Below the pieces are notes generated by a model, which was given only the letters and a program-made list of their open reading frames with translations, was not told the DNA's origin and did not search any database. The position numbers and the translations under genes were made by a program. 64,000 bases of DNA from Eustoma russellianum (lineage: Eukaryota > Streptophyta > Magnoliopsida > Gentianales > Gentianaceae): positions 20,895,724 to 20,959,723 of the forward strand of contig AP025051.1 in the NCBI GenBank assembly GCA_036186865.1. The letters run 5' to 3'. Shown here one piece after another: positions 11,594-22,487 of the stretch; position 1 is the first letter of the stretch; each line of letters begins with the position of its first letter.

Positions 11594-12594
11594 ATCCCCC
11601 CCTTCTCAAGAGGATTCGTCCTCGAATCAAAAAGGTCATCGGTGAAAGGGGTGAGGTCAGCAACATTAAAAGTAGACGAAATTGAACCATACCTTTCGGG
11701 AAGATCAAGGATGTATGCATTGTCACCTATGCATTTCAAAACTATGAAAGGTCCATCTCCTCGAGGTAACAATTTTGACTTTCTCTCATTGGGAAATCGT
11801 TCTTTGCGCAAATGTAACCACACTAAATCTCCAGGTTTAAACACAACTCGTTTCCGATGTTTGTTAGCTCGTCTTTCACAAGCTTTGTTTTTCTTTTCAA
11901 GTTGTGTTTTAACTTGTTCATGCAGTTTCTTGATCTTTTCCGCTTTTTGTTTACCATCAAGACTAGAACGTTCATGCACGGGAATAGGAATCAAATCGAG
12001 GGGAGACAAGGGATTAAAACCATACACGATTTCAAATGGACTATGCAAAGTACCGTGATGGACACTCCTATTGTATGCAAATACGATATATGGTAAACAA
12101 TCTTCCCAATGTTTAATGTGTTTTTGCAAAATGGCACGCAAAAGTTGAGAAAGAGTACGATTAACGACTTCAGTTTGTCCATCAGTTTGTGGGTGTGCGG
12201 TGGTCGAAAACAACAATTGTGTACCAAGTTTAGCCCACAAAACACGCCAAAAATGACACAAAAATTTTGTATCTCTATCGCTTACAATTGTACGTGGCAT
12301 GCCATGCAATCTAACAATTTCTTTGAAGAACAAATCAGCAACATGCGTGGCATCATCAACTTTCCTACATGCAATGAAATGTGCCATTTTTGAAAATCGA
12401 TCAACCACAACATAAATGCTATCGCGTCCTCACCGAGACCTAGGAAGTCCTAAAACAAAGTCCATGGAAATGTCAATCCAAGGGGCATCAGGGACAGGTA
12501 AAGGCGTGTAAAGGCCATGTGGTTGGGACTTGGATTTGGCTTGTTTGCAAGTGATGCAACTACCACATAACCTCTCGACGTCTACTCTCATGTG
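11449..12594 (-). pseudogene. Integrase core, GPF module and LTR-encoded Pol tail (element A)
   Basis: Encodes the DNA-joining part of Pol. The open part begins at 12408 (MVDRFSKMAHF). The catalytic core shows the second Asp in SDRDTKF and the Glu in QTEVVN; the first Asp lies upstream, beyond an in-frame TGA near 12430 (CGA to TGA). A GDGPF motif and a FNVADLTPF block follow. The C-terminus (GPMTRRRAREL..., ending DEPKIP) lies inside the 3' LTR: about 48 codons are LTR sequence. Another break, a TAG in place of a Trp codon, lies near 12600. The protein cannot be made whole. Confidence 0.85.
11594..11628 (-). promoter_or_regulatory. Polypurine tract and palindrome of element A
   Basis: The minus strand reads AAGGGGGGGAT directly before the LTR. 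GATTCG (11613-11618) and CGAATC (11623-11628) are an inverted repeat around a 4-base spacer. Here the palindrome is read by Pol in the frame D-S-R-T-N-P. Confidence 0.8.
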
Positions 12595-13350
12595 GGGCTA
12601 ATAGAAATGTTCCTTAAGAGTCTCAAGGGTTTTGAACACTCCGAAATGACCCATTAAACCTCCCCCGTGGGCTTCTCTAGTCAATGCTTCTCGTAGGGAT
12701 GATTGGGGAACACACAATTTTTGTTCTTTGAAAAGATAACCCTCATGTATGTAAAATTTCCCAAATGGTGCTTCTTTACATGCCTCGAAAATGGTGCTAA
12801 AGTCATGGTCATTGAGGTACAATTCCTTAAGTGATTCGAATCCTAAGAAGCGTGAGGATAATGTAGTGACTAACGTGTATCTCCTAGAGAGGGCATCAAC
12901 AACTATATTGTCCTTTCCTTGTTTGTACTTAATCACGTAAGGGAATTGTTCTATGTACTCTACCCATTTGGCATGTCTTTTGTTCAACTTTCCCTGCCCT
13001 TTAAGATACTTAAGGCTTTCGTGGTCAGTGTGGATCACAAACTCTTTGGGTTGAAGATAGTGTTGCCAAGTTTGTAGGGATCTCACGAGGGCGTAAAGTT
13101 CCTTATCGTAGGTAGAGTAATTCAATGCAGCTCCTTTCAATTTCTCATTAAAATAGGCTATGGGTTTCTTACCTTGGGTTAAAACTGCGCCTATACCCAC
13201 TCCACTTGCATCACACTCGATCTCAAAGGTCTCGTCAAAGTTTGGTAGCCTAAGTATGGGTGCAGTGGTCAGCCTATGTTTAAGTTCATCAAATGCCAGT
13301 CGTTGTGGCTCCTCCCACCTAAAAGGCATCTTTTTTCACAATTTCGTTTA
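12595..13350 (-). pseudogene. RNase H and integrase zinc-finger part of pol (element A)
   Basis: The open part is 12598-13329. RNase H motifs are clear: ECDASGVGIG (first Asp), STYDKELYAL (Glu), HTDHESLKYL (Asp) and DALSRRYTL. The integrase N-terminal finger begins with EAHGGGLMGHFG. The frame ends at a TAG replacing a Trp codon at about 12598, and it is separated from the RT by frameshifts near 13330 (a poly-T run) and near 13440. Confidence 0.85.
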
Positions 13351-13436
13351 GGGGTGCAGCTATGGAAGAAAAGTCTTTGACAAAGCGTTGATAAAAACTT
13401 GCTAGTCCATGAAAACTGCGAACTTCCCCTACACTC

Positions 13437-14261
13437 TTAGGTATAGGCCACTCCACAAACCTTTTCCTCATCCATTTCTACTCCCTTAGCCAAAATGACA
13501 AAGCCTAGAAAAACTACGCGTTCTAAACAAAAGGAGCACTTCTTAAAGTTGGCGTAAAGTTGTTCTTGCTTAAGCTTTTCAAAAACGGCTCTAATGTGGT
13601 CAAGATGATCTTCTATGGTTTGGGAATAGATTAGGATATCATCAAAATAGACAACGACAAATCGTCCTATGAACGCACGTAAGACTTCATTCATTAGCCT
13701 CATAAAGGTGCTAGGGGCGTTGGTGAGCCCGAAGGGCATCACTAACCACTCATAGAGCCCAAATTTGGTTTTGAATGCAGTCTTCCATTCGTTCCCTTTT
13801 CTAATGCATACCTGGAAGTACCCTTGCTTAAGATCGATTTTGGTGAAGAATTTAGATCCGTGCAACATGTCCAACATATCGTCTAGCCTAGGTATGGGGT
13901 ACCTATACTTGGCGGTAATTTTGTTTATCGCTCGGCAATCGGTACACATTCTCCACGTTCCATCCTTTTTGGGTACTAAAATGACTGGGACGGCAGATGG
14001 GCTTAGGCTCTCTCGGACTTGTCCACTCGCTAGGAGCTCCTCTACTTGCCTTTGGATTTCTTTGGTTTCTTCGGGGTTGGCTCGATAGGCTGGGCGATTG
14101 GGTAACACGGCTCTTGGGACAAAGTCGATTTGGTGTTCTATTCCTCTAATGGGTGGTAATCCGGATGGGGGTTCGGAAGGAAATAGAACTTCATATTCTT
14201 GGATAAGGGACGAACTGAGGTAGGTAAGTTTGGTGGGAGTTCTTCCAGTGTAAGGCGACAC
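13437..14261 (-). pseudogene. Reverse transcriptase part of pol (element A)
   Basis: Typical Ty3/gypsy RT: YRYPIPRLDDMLDML, FFTKIDLKQGYFQV, FGLYEWLVMPFGLTNAP and the catalytic VVYFDDILIY, which is intact. The 5' end overlaps the protease frame (14200-14261), which implies a frameshift near 14250. The 3' end breaks at about 13440 before RNase H. Confidence 0.88.
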
Positions 14262-14863
14262 GACTTTGGGATGATGATGAGGACAATTTGGTTGTTATAA
14301 AGGGTGCGTGTGACCTCTCTTTTCTTTGCGAAATACCCACACTTCTTTTTGGACTCGTTGACACTTAGGGGCACGACCTCTTTTCCCTTGCTCTCGTGTT
14401 TTTTGTTCTCGCTTTTCATACACTCTACGAATTTTCTCTCGGCTTCTTTTTCCTTAGGATCGGCTCTAGACTTGGACATGCGTTGGTGATCCTCGTGGAC
14501 TTTGTGTGGTGGAAGTGCATGCAGTTTGTACAATTTGCCATTCAATTTGAAAGAATAACGATTCAAATAACCATCATATGTCACATGTCGATCAAATTGC
14601 CATGGCCTACCAAGTAAGATATGACTAGCATGCATTGGTGCAACATCGCATAAAACATCATCTTTGTAACTACCAATGCTAAGAGAAATTAAAACTTGTT
14701 TACTTACGCTAACCTCACCGCAATCATTTAGCCATGCAAGTTTGTAAGGATGCGGATGATTAGTGATAGGCAAATTCAGTTTTCTTACTAATTCGATGCT
14801 AGCCACATTCGCACAAGAACCGGAATCGATATCATGGTGCACACTTTTCCATTTATCATGCAA
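14200..14863 (-). pseudogene. Retroviral-type aspartic protease part of pol (element A)
   Basis: The active-site motif DSGSCANVAS is followed by the strand pattern VSLSIGSYKDDVLCDV and HILLGRPWQFD, as in plant Ty3/gypsy proteases. The junction with the nucleocapsid frame near 14830 is a small indel immediately before the DSG triplet, so Gag and protease are out of frame here. Confidence 0.82.
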
Positions 14864-15266
14864 TGAATATGGAAGATGTTTTCTCTATGTTGTTCGTGAT
14901 CATCTAATTTCGGATATGCATTTAAAGCTCTACGCACAACAAGAAACTCCTTATTGTCAAAATCATCTAATGCGCCTAGATCCTCTTCAGGTTCAATTTC
15001 ATTATCATGCTCAGACTCGTTTTCATGCTCGGACTCGGACACATATTCGTTTGTCTCTTCGATTAACGTGATTCGTTTTGGATTAGGACACTCTTTTCCT
15101 ATGTGACCACGTCCTTGACATTTATAGAATTTAATGTCTCTAAACCTGTTTGAGGGATCAGAAGAATTTCCGGTAGGAGCCTTTTGTTGGGTGCGTTCAT
15201 CTCTCCTTTGTGTGGATTGCACACGATTGTCCATTCTTTGTGACGCACCTTGGTCACGTGCTTGTC
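14840..15266 (-). pseudogene. Nucleocapsid and spacer part of gag (element A)
   Basis: Contains a CCHC zinc knuckle, CQGRGHIGKEC, but with Y in place of the preceding aromatic/charged pair and a CX2C spacing that starts 'KCQGRGH'. An acidic spacer (ESEHENESEHDNEIEPEED) and the VVRRALNAY block precede the protease, as in B and C. The gag frame is cut at 15267 by the solo LTR. Confidence 0.78.
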
Positions 15267-15271
15267 CTCCT

Positions 15272-16726
15272 TGTTAGTGTATGTGCCCTAGGCCATGATT
15301 TGGATATTTATGTTATGCATTTATTATTAATAAAAGAGGTTTTATTATCATTATTGTTGGTTAGTATGTTACACAATTTTGATATATGCCCCTGATTCAT
15401 TATTGTTATAGAGATAAAATAATTTAGAATCAGTATGAGTATTGATTTGATAATCATGAGATGATTATGTGTATGGTGATACGAATCAATCTCATAGATA
15501 CTTGTTAGAGAACAGTGTATTGGATAGACTCATCATGAGATTACTACATGGATTAGCGTCATAAGTAAATCTCACGATAGTCATGTTTTAATCCTTTGAC
15601 TTGAGATTGTCATAGTTTCCAACATAAGGACTATTATATTTTGACATGATCAAACATTATCCGTAATTGGATAATAATAAAGGTCATGATTAAATGTGAT
15701 AGAAATTATGTAGAGGATATTGAACAATCAAGATAGAATTTGTCCCTCTTTTGAGAGCGATATCTTTGGGCCCCTCGATTAGTGAGACTGTGAAATGCAT
15801 GGCCGTGCTCAAATGATTTGATAGTGTGATCAATATCATTTGTTTTATCAGTCTACTTAGAGATCGAGTAATCATATGTTTGAACAATATAAGTATAACG
15901 CTGGCCATGATTTATGTTCAAACTAGATATCGTGTGACAAAGGGATTAATGCACGTACTATTATTAGGCTAGTTGGACTTTACTCATATTAATTGGGTAG
16001 TCGTAATGCCTTGCTAGAGGCCAATTACGACTTGTTGGTTTAATAGCGATTTAATCAACTGCCAATTAATATGGGCCTATCGGGTCACACATAAGAATGC
16101 GTATAGCTGAGATTAATAATATTAATAATATTAATATTGGATATTAATTATTATTATTATTATTATTATCGTTTTAATATTAATAATATTAATATTGGAT
16201 ATTAATTATTATTATTATTATTATTAATTTCGTTTTTATGTATATATTTATATCATCGGATAATAACAGAGAATACATATCTGATATGGATTTTGATTGG
16301 TTTTATCTAATCCTAACAGAACCCTTATCTGGTACGGATTATAATAGACGTTGACAAATCCGATCTGGAATCGGATTTTGATATCTATATATATGTATGG
16401 AGCTTGGCGTATCATGTACACCAAGCAATCAGTAAAAACGAAATGACAGAAAACGAAAGATCCTAGAATCGTTTTTGTGAAAAACGAGTTCTTCAGCCGC
16501 GCCGTTTGAAGAGCTAGCACTCTGGGCGGAAGCATTCGTGTAGATACCGACAGAGGGTGTTCGTGATTTCGCACCTCTTCCATTTGCAGATTTCGAATCT
16601 ACGGAGGTAATTTTTGATTTCTTTTGTCGAATTAAACGAACAACATAGATCCTTGGTAGGAAATCAGAGATCAAGTCTTGTTTTTCCGCTGCGCGTTTGG
16701 CAGTGATCTCATTCGATTTCCTAACA
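15272..16726 (+). mobile_element. Copia-type solo LTR inserted in gag of A
   Basis: 1455 bp with TGTTAG...CTAACA ends and a perfect 5-bp duplication CTCCT (15267-15271 and 16727-16731). No PBS or interior follows, so it is a solo LTR left by recombination between two LTRs. The orientation is set by a TATA-rich stretch (16382-16396) followed by a transcribed-looking end with a donor-like GGAGGTAATTTTT. AT-rich (TTA)n tracts lie at 16105-16230. It is about the same length as 51855-53297 and clearly of the same family. The copia assignment rests on the start TGTTAGTGTATGTGCCCTA. Confidence 0.88.
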
Positions 16727-16731
16727 CTCCT

Positions 16732-17759
16732 GTAGGCCGTGAACTTCCTGTTCCTGAAGGCTTGCTGGAAAATCTTGATGAAGATTGATTAGTACGATAA
16801 TTGGAATTGAAATTGGAGGAATTACAAACCTTTAATTGTTTTTCAATCTTTTCAGTCATATGGATCATAGTTGTGAGGTCGAGATAAGGTTGAAGGTCAA
16901 CCCTTTGCGCAATCTCCCTGTTTAAACCATGTAAGAATCAAGCCTTGGTGGCTTCTTCAGGTTCCTGCAAGTTAGACCTTTCCAACAAAATTTCCAACCC
17001 TTTATAATACTCGTCTACACTTTTGGAACCTTGTCGTAAATTATGCAAACTCGTGAAAATAGAACTCTCATAATTGTTTGGAATAAAATGTTGTCGCATT
17101 TCAAACTTCATTTCTTCCCAAGTGGCAATTGGGGGTTGTCTCGTCTTAGTTCTATTTCGACACAAATTCGTCCACCAATTAAGTGCATTACCAGAAAACT
17201 CAATAGAAGCGTACCTCACTTTTTGCAATTCACTATAATTGGTACAAGAAAAGATTAAATCCACTTTCGTTTCCCATTCTAAATATTCCTCTGCATTACT
17301 TTTACTATAAAACGTGGGAATATTTATTTTGGTTTTGAGAAAATCGTCATCTTGCGGGAAAAGGGGATTTTGGCGTCTTTGGTAACCACGGGGAGGGTGG
17401 TCATCAAAGTCATAATCATCATGCTCAAAGGGAATGTAATCATCATTGTACCTTCTTGTAGCGTACCTTCTTGGTTGTGTAGGAGGAACAAACCTTCTTG
17501 CTTCGGTGTGTGGTGGTCTAAGGTTGTCATCCTCAACTTCTTCTGGGGGAGGGCGCCTTGGTTATGGTAGGGGAACGACCCTGCTTGTTCCTTGGCCATC
17601 ATTTGTTTTGTAGCTTTGCTCCACGTCTTTCAAGCGATGCTTAATTATCTCATTGTCATGCATGAGTTTCTTAAGCATCTCCAGCATTTGTTGTTGCGTA
17701 TTGTCAACAGTTTCAGCCTCTTTTGACTTGCTAGACGCGGAATGATTGCTGCTCTCCAT
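16732..17759 (-). pseudogene. Gag N-terminus and capsid of element A
   Basis: The likely start is the Met at 17759 (MESSNHSAS). A short helical N-terminus is followed by a Pro/Arg-rich linker, then the plant Gag capsid block (DLIFSCTNYSELQKVRYASI, NALNWWTNL, RQGSKSVDEYY). Nonsense codons lie near 17562 (CAA to TAA) and 16938 (CGA to TGA). The rest of gag lies beyond the solo LTR, and the capsid frame is otherwise continuous up to that insertion. Confidence 0.83.
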
Positions 17760-19425
17760 TGTACCTAAGGAAGTGAACGAAAACAAAGGGAAAAAGAAAG
17801 AAGCAAACTAACACAAAGACAAACAAACGTTAAGGGATTAATTAGTAAAAAAAAAGTTGTGAACACTCCGCTTTCTATTCTTTCAACTCTCTTACCACTT
17901 TGGTTCTTGGATAATCTGAAGTTAAGAAGTCTCAAAGTGATCAATAAGGAAGTGTATTGCCAATGCTTCTTCAAATCACAATGTTCTCCACTTGTTTCTT
18001 CCTCTTTGCGTTCAAGTTGCACCGATTAGTATCAAAGTAGAATCAATTGAAATGAACACAAACTTGAACTTTCTACTAAGATTCAAAGAAAATAAACAAC
18101 CAAAGTTGATGTATAAGGCTGAACCAAAGATAAATTAAGGGTTGCCGTGGACAATCTTTAGTTAATTTTGATTCTATGCACTTACTATCCACAAAATGGT
18201 TCAAGTCATGCAACAATCAAGCAACCAAAAGTGTGATTGGTTCAAGAAGATCAGAATATGGAGAATAAGGTATATAGGGGACGGCAATGGGTAAAAGGAA
18301 ATATGGTATCCAAGGTTTGCAAATCGTACCAGAAATGTTCCACGCAATGCACAAACGTTTTGCCCTTTTTTTCTTTTCTCTTGTTCTTTTGTTTTTCTTT
18401 TTCTTCCTTGCTATTTCAATTGAGCAAGGCTCAGTTGCTTTTTTTTACTAAGGGCAGAATTGAAATTTCACACGTTTTGCACTTAGCACTTGCGTTTTAG
18501 GACAGAATAGTGCAATGTATTTAAAATGCAATTTGTAACTTGGACTTGCAACAAAAATAACCTTGGAAAATGAGGGGAATTGGGGTAAGGCCGAATGGGT
18601 TAGGGTTTTTGATTTAGGGTTTTCTTTGAACGTTTTGGGAATTTGCGGAATGGGGTTTTGGGAACGGAATGGGCGTGGTAAATGGACTATTTGGATTGGT
18701 AATTGATGATTGGTGTGGTCAATTTGGATATTGGTTGGTTTAGGGCAGAATTTGAACAAAATTCAAATTCTAGGGTTAGGGTTTATTTCAATGAATTGGG
18801 GTTTTTATATTCTGATTGTGTTTGATAAAATGGGTTTGGGGCTTTTTGTTGGGGGTGTAAATAGGGTTGTTTGGGATCAGGTTGGTGAGTTTTAGAGTTG
18901 GGTTGGGTTGGGGTGGGGCTGGTTGGGCCGTGGGTGTGTGGGGTAGAATTAGGGTTTTGTTGTTGAAGATGGTTCGTGAAAGGCAATCACACGTATGACT
19001 ACTTGTCTTAAAGCATGAAATCAATCACAATGCGAATCATAAGATGCATACAATCATCACCAACTAAAAGCTTCGGTAGCAAAAAGATGATTTGAAACCG
19101 AGGTAGCTTTATAGTCTGATGGTTGGAATATTTAAAAGAAGGCTGAATGTGACCTAAAATGCAACAAACCCTAATTTGTTCAAGTTTGAACGACTCAAAA
19201 TCAGATTGTGATGCTAAAAGGAAATAAAGGAAATGACTCTTGAATGATGAAAAACAAAATGCAGCAATATGCAAGGACTCCAAGCAAATGAGTTGGACGT
19301 TTTTTTTGTATGAAATGCAAGACAATGGTGTATAGAGTGAGGGGTAGAAGAAGGAGTCAACTGAAATTGAAATGACTAGACTCAAACGAAAAGGAAATGA
19401 TAGATGGTGGAATAGAGTAACCTGG
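17760..19425 (-). other. Leader of element A
   Basis: 1.67 kb of non-coding leader, homologous to the leaders of G and F. The minus strand holds a stem-loop at 18134-18163 (AACTAAAGATTG...CAACCCTTAATT), a C/A-rich segment (18600-18960) and several telobox-type AAACCCTA words (18600-18621, 18771-18784, 18949-18957). Confidence 0.7.
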
Positions 19426-19438
19426 GCTCTGATACCAA
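19426..19438 (-). other. Primer binding site of element A
   Basis: Minus strand TTGGTATCAGAGC, two bases inside the 5' LTR; matches the initiator Met tRNA 3' end. Confidence 0.85.
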
Positions 19439-19440
19439 TT

Positions 19441-20936
19441 TGATGCGTGCAACTCGTGGGCTCCAACAATTCCACCTTCCAAACGTCCTTCACAAAGGGT
19501 TAGGCACAAGGAAGAAGACTTCCCCTTGCTTCCTTAGTGAATAAAAACGTGTGGATTAAGAATGAGCAAGACCAACACTTCAAGATGGTCGTTGATCATG
19601 CAAACCAATAAGGCCCTCCTGGACGGCACCTTTAAGCAATGGCAACACCTTCAAAATGCTCAACTTTGAAGGATCTTAACCTAGGTTTTTAATGCAAAAC
19701 CAAGAAAACAAAGTCTCACACAAAGTGAAAGAAATATCAATAATTCTTATTCATCAAAAGTTGGTCTCTGTACACGCCCCCAAGGGGCTTATTTATAGCC
19801 TAAATTTCGTCCCCCCTTCAGCCTAGAAACAATTCAAATTAAAGCTATCTAACAAATGTTTAAACTTGAAATTTGCTTGAATTTCAAAACTAAGATAATT
19901 CTAGCTAAAACTTGAAATACTTGCAAGATGTTTTCTCTTCTATGTTCAGCCGTGCATGATGTCAAATAAGGTCTTGGAGAAGCTGATTTGATAAGTAGGA
20001 TGAGGCTTGAGGTTGAATTCAAGAGTTGGTTGAATTTGAATTCAAGCTGAGTTTGAATTTGAGTTCACTTTGAATTTGGCTCTTGCTTATCCTTTCTCTT
20101 CCAGCCGTGTATGATGCCTCTTTCAACCTTGGAAATATGATTTTGATGATGATAAAAAGCCTGGAATTGAATTCAAATGATGGTTGAAGTTTGAATTTAA
20201 AATTGAGTCGAATTTGAATTCAAACTTGGATTCAATTTGAATTGGCATTTATTCTTCCCTTATCCTTCAAGGTGGCGTGTGTATGGCTGGAAAAAAGGCT
20301 GAGATCTCCTTGAATTTTAAGTCTCCAATTTGGTTGAAACTTGAATTCAAATCATGGTTGAATTTGAATTCAAGCTTATCTTCAAGTTCAAATTCAAGTA
20401 AGATTTCATCCTTCAATTCAAAGTGGCCGGCCCCCTTTTGTGATCCTTGGAGATGATTTTGATTTTAATTTGGACAAGGAATTCCCTCTAGGACACATTT
20501 GAATTTGTCTTTGTGGAGGACAAGGAATTCCCTCTAGGACACATTTGAATTTGTCTTTGTGGAGACAAACATTCCTTCCAAGACAACATTCTTTTTGTTC
20601 CCTTCTTTTGTGGCACACGCCTAAATGCTCTTTTTGGGCCTCCATTTTATTTGGGTTTTTCATGTACCTAATTTGCCTGCAAAGAAAACACATAAAACAA
20701 AGATCACGAGAAAACAAGATAAACTTCAAGATAAAGAAAGCACACACATGTTTAAACACACACACTCAAGGTGAAGGTTCAATGAAACGAACCCAAGGAA
20801 TCTTAGGTTCATCTTGAACATGCTTGTACAAGAAGGTGGCAACTTGATGACAAAGTTCTCTTGCCCTCTTTTTGTCATAGGACCTTTGACCTCTTGATGG
20901 GGGCCTTGATCCTCATCGGACCCTTGATCCTCATCA
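19441..20936 (-). repeat. 5' LTR of element A
   Basis: 1496 bp, close to the 3' LTR. It is longer because of a tandem duplication of about 46 bp at roughly 20473-20565 (gacaaggaattccctctagg... twice). It ends at 20936, next to TAAAG. Confidence 0.9.
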
Positions 20937-20941
20937 TAAAG

Positions 20942-21723
20942 GATGTATATAATTTGCATGTTTTATGACTTAGGTGTGAAATGCTCATTATGGGAACATA
21001 ATTTAAGCCTTGCATGTGAGTGAAAACGGGCGGTTTTGAGGGGTTATGAGACATACAAACTAGATGTGCCATGACTAGACCTTACTAAGTACAAAATGTG
21101 CAAATTCAAGTTGTGCTATGTGTAACTTTCAAAATCGTTGTTGAAGTGATTTGTAGGTGAACTTTTGGAATGGATTGGAGCCTGCAAAGTTTATGCTAAA
21201 AGGTGTATTTGATGATTAGTAAACCATTTATGAAGGATAACTCAAGTTGGAACACTTTTAATAAGGAAAAGTGACAAAAATGGGAATTACTGGAACATGG
21301 CAGAATAATGTGCCGTTTTGTATGACCTGAACAGGGATCTTAGAAGTACCCAATTAAGCTAATTTTTGGCATGATATTAGCCCTATGTATTTAGTAAATA
21401 TGAGAGTTTAAATTTTGGTAAAATAAGTTATGGTTTATCCTTAATGGAATTTTCATTAAAACTAGTCAAGCTGGACATACTGGACTAGACAGAATTTAAG
21501 TGACGTATTGATCGACCCCGCAAATGGACCTTAGAAATATGAAAATAGGCTGATTTTTGGTAGGATGCTAGCCTTATGTATTTACTAAGTCTGTGAGTTG
21601 GAATTTTCGAAAAAGGACTTATGGTTTGGTCACAATAAATTTCGTAGTAAAACTGGCCACTCTAGAAATCAGCATGTACCCGTTTTGGAAAAGTGAATAA
21701 AAGACACCTTGAAAGTTATTATG
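20942..21723 (+). other. Element X continued: Tekay/Del-like LTR body
   Basis: This continues from 10145 once A is removed. It contains a diverged direct repeat: 21357-21430 (taatttttggcatgatattagccctatgtattta...) is echoed at 21550-21620 (tgatttttggtaggatgctagccttatgtattta...). Such blocks are common in the LTRs of Tekay/Del-type elements. No ORF. D begins at 21724. Confidence 0.5.
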
Positions 21724-22487
21724 TGATGCACACACACGTGCAAGACGTTATAGGTGTGTCTTAGTTAAATTGCACTTCATGCGTTGCATTTTGTGTGTTT
21801 TAATTTCTTGCATTTTCTTTTATTATCCTTTCTCTTACTTGTTTGATGTTTTTTTATGTCTTTGCTTGCTTTATAGGGGCTCTTGGAGTTGCCAAACCCG
21901 TTTGGAAGTGTTAGACCAAGAATGCTGAAAGTGCTGAAAATTGCATGAACTTTATGGGCATGTAACTCATTCATGCAAACTCCAAATTGAGTCATTCAAA
22001 ATCCAAAAGTCAAGTTCCGGATGTGAACTAAATTTTTCAAGAAGGACTCATCTTCAAATTCGACAGGCATCGGCGGGAAAAGTCCAGTCAACCAAGGGCG
22101 CCATTTCTGTCTAAAATCCAGCCACCTGAAAATTGCTTGAACTTTGAGGGCGTGTAACTCAGTCATGGGAACTCCAAAATGGGTCATTCAAAAGCCAAAA
22201 TTCAAGAAGGACACTTCTTCAAATTCTGCTCGTATCCGCGGGACAAGTCAAGTCAACCAGAGGCACCACTTCAGCCTAAAATCCTGCACCCTTGTTTGTT
22301 CTTAGAGTTTGACCTCTTTAAGCCAATTGAATAGGTTCCAAACGTTTTGGTCTGGCCCTAAGACCAGAATATTTGTGCTTTATTGTACTTTTGACTAGGG
22401 TAAGTGTTAGGATGAGTTTTATCCTTATTTAAGCCATGTAAACCAATTTTTGCATTCAGCTTGGTTGAAGAATAAAAATTCTGTTGC
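21724..22487 (+). repeat. 5' LTR of D, first part
   Basis: Begins tgatgcacacacacgtg and matches 39474-40260. It is interrupted at 22487 by element B, with GTTGC duplicated (22483-22487 and 30242-30246). The uninterrupted copy at 40258-40262 reads straight through, so it serves as a natural empty site. Confidence 0.88.

Larger units (their letters stand above)
10146..20936 (-). mobile_element. Element A: decayed Ty3/gypsy gag-pol retrotransposon
   Basis: Complete structure on the minus strand: 5' LTR 19441-20936, PBS 19426-19438, leader, gag, protease, RT, RNase H and integrase, polypurine tract at about 11594, 3' LTR 10146-11593. The 5-bp duplication TAAAG lies at 10141-10145 and 20937-20941. 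Gag and pol carry several nonsense codons and frameshifts, and gag also hosts a solo LTR (15272-16726). The domain order PR-RT-RH-IN with a GPF motif and a short C-terminal tail, without a recognisable chromodomain, suggests a chromovirus of CRM or a related lineage. That placement needs a phylogeny. Confidence 0.93.

Noticed and set aside
11642..12058. 138-residue plus-strand frame over integrase
   Set aside because: Antisense shadow of the integrase frame; similar shadows occur at 23825 and 42108.
16100..16230. (TTA)n tracts as an independent microsatellite locus
   Set aside because: They are a built-in part of the copia-type LTR, present in both copies.
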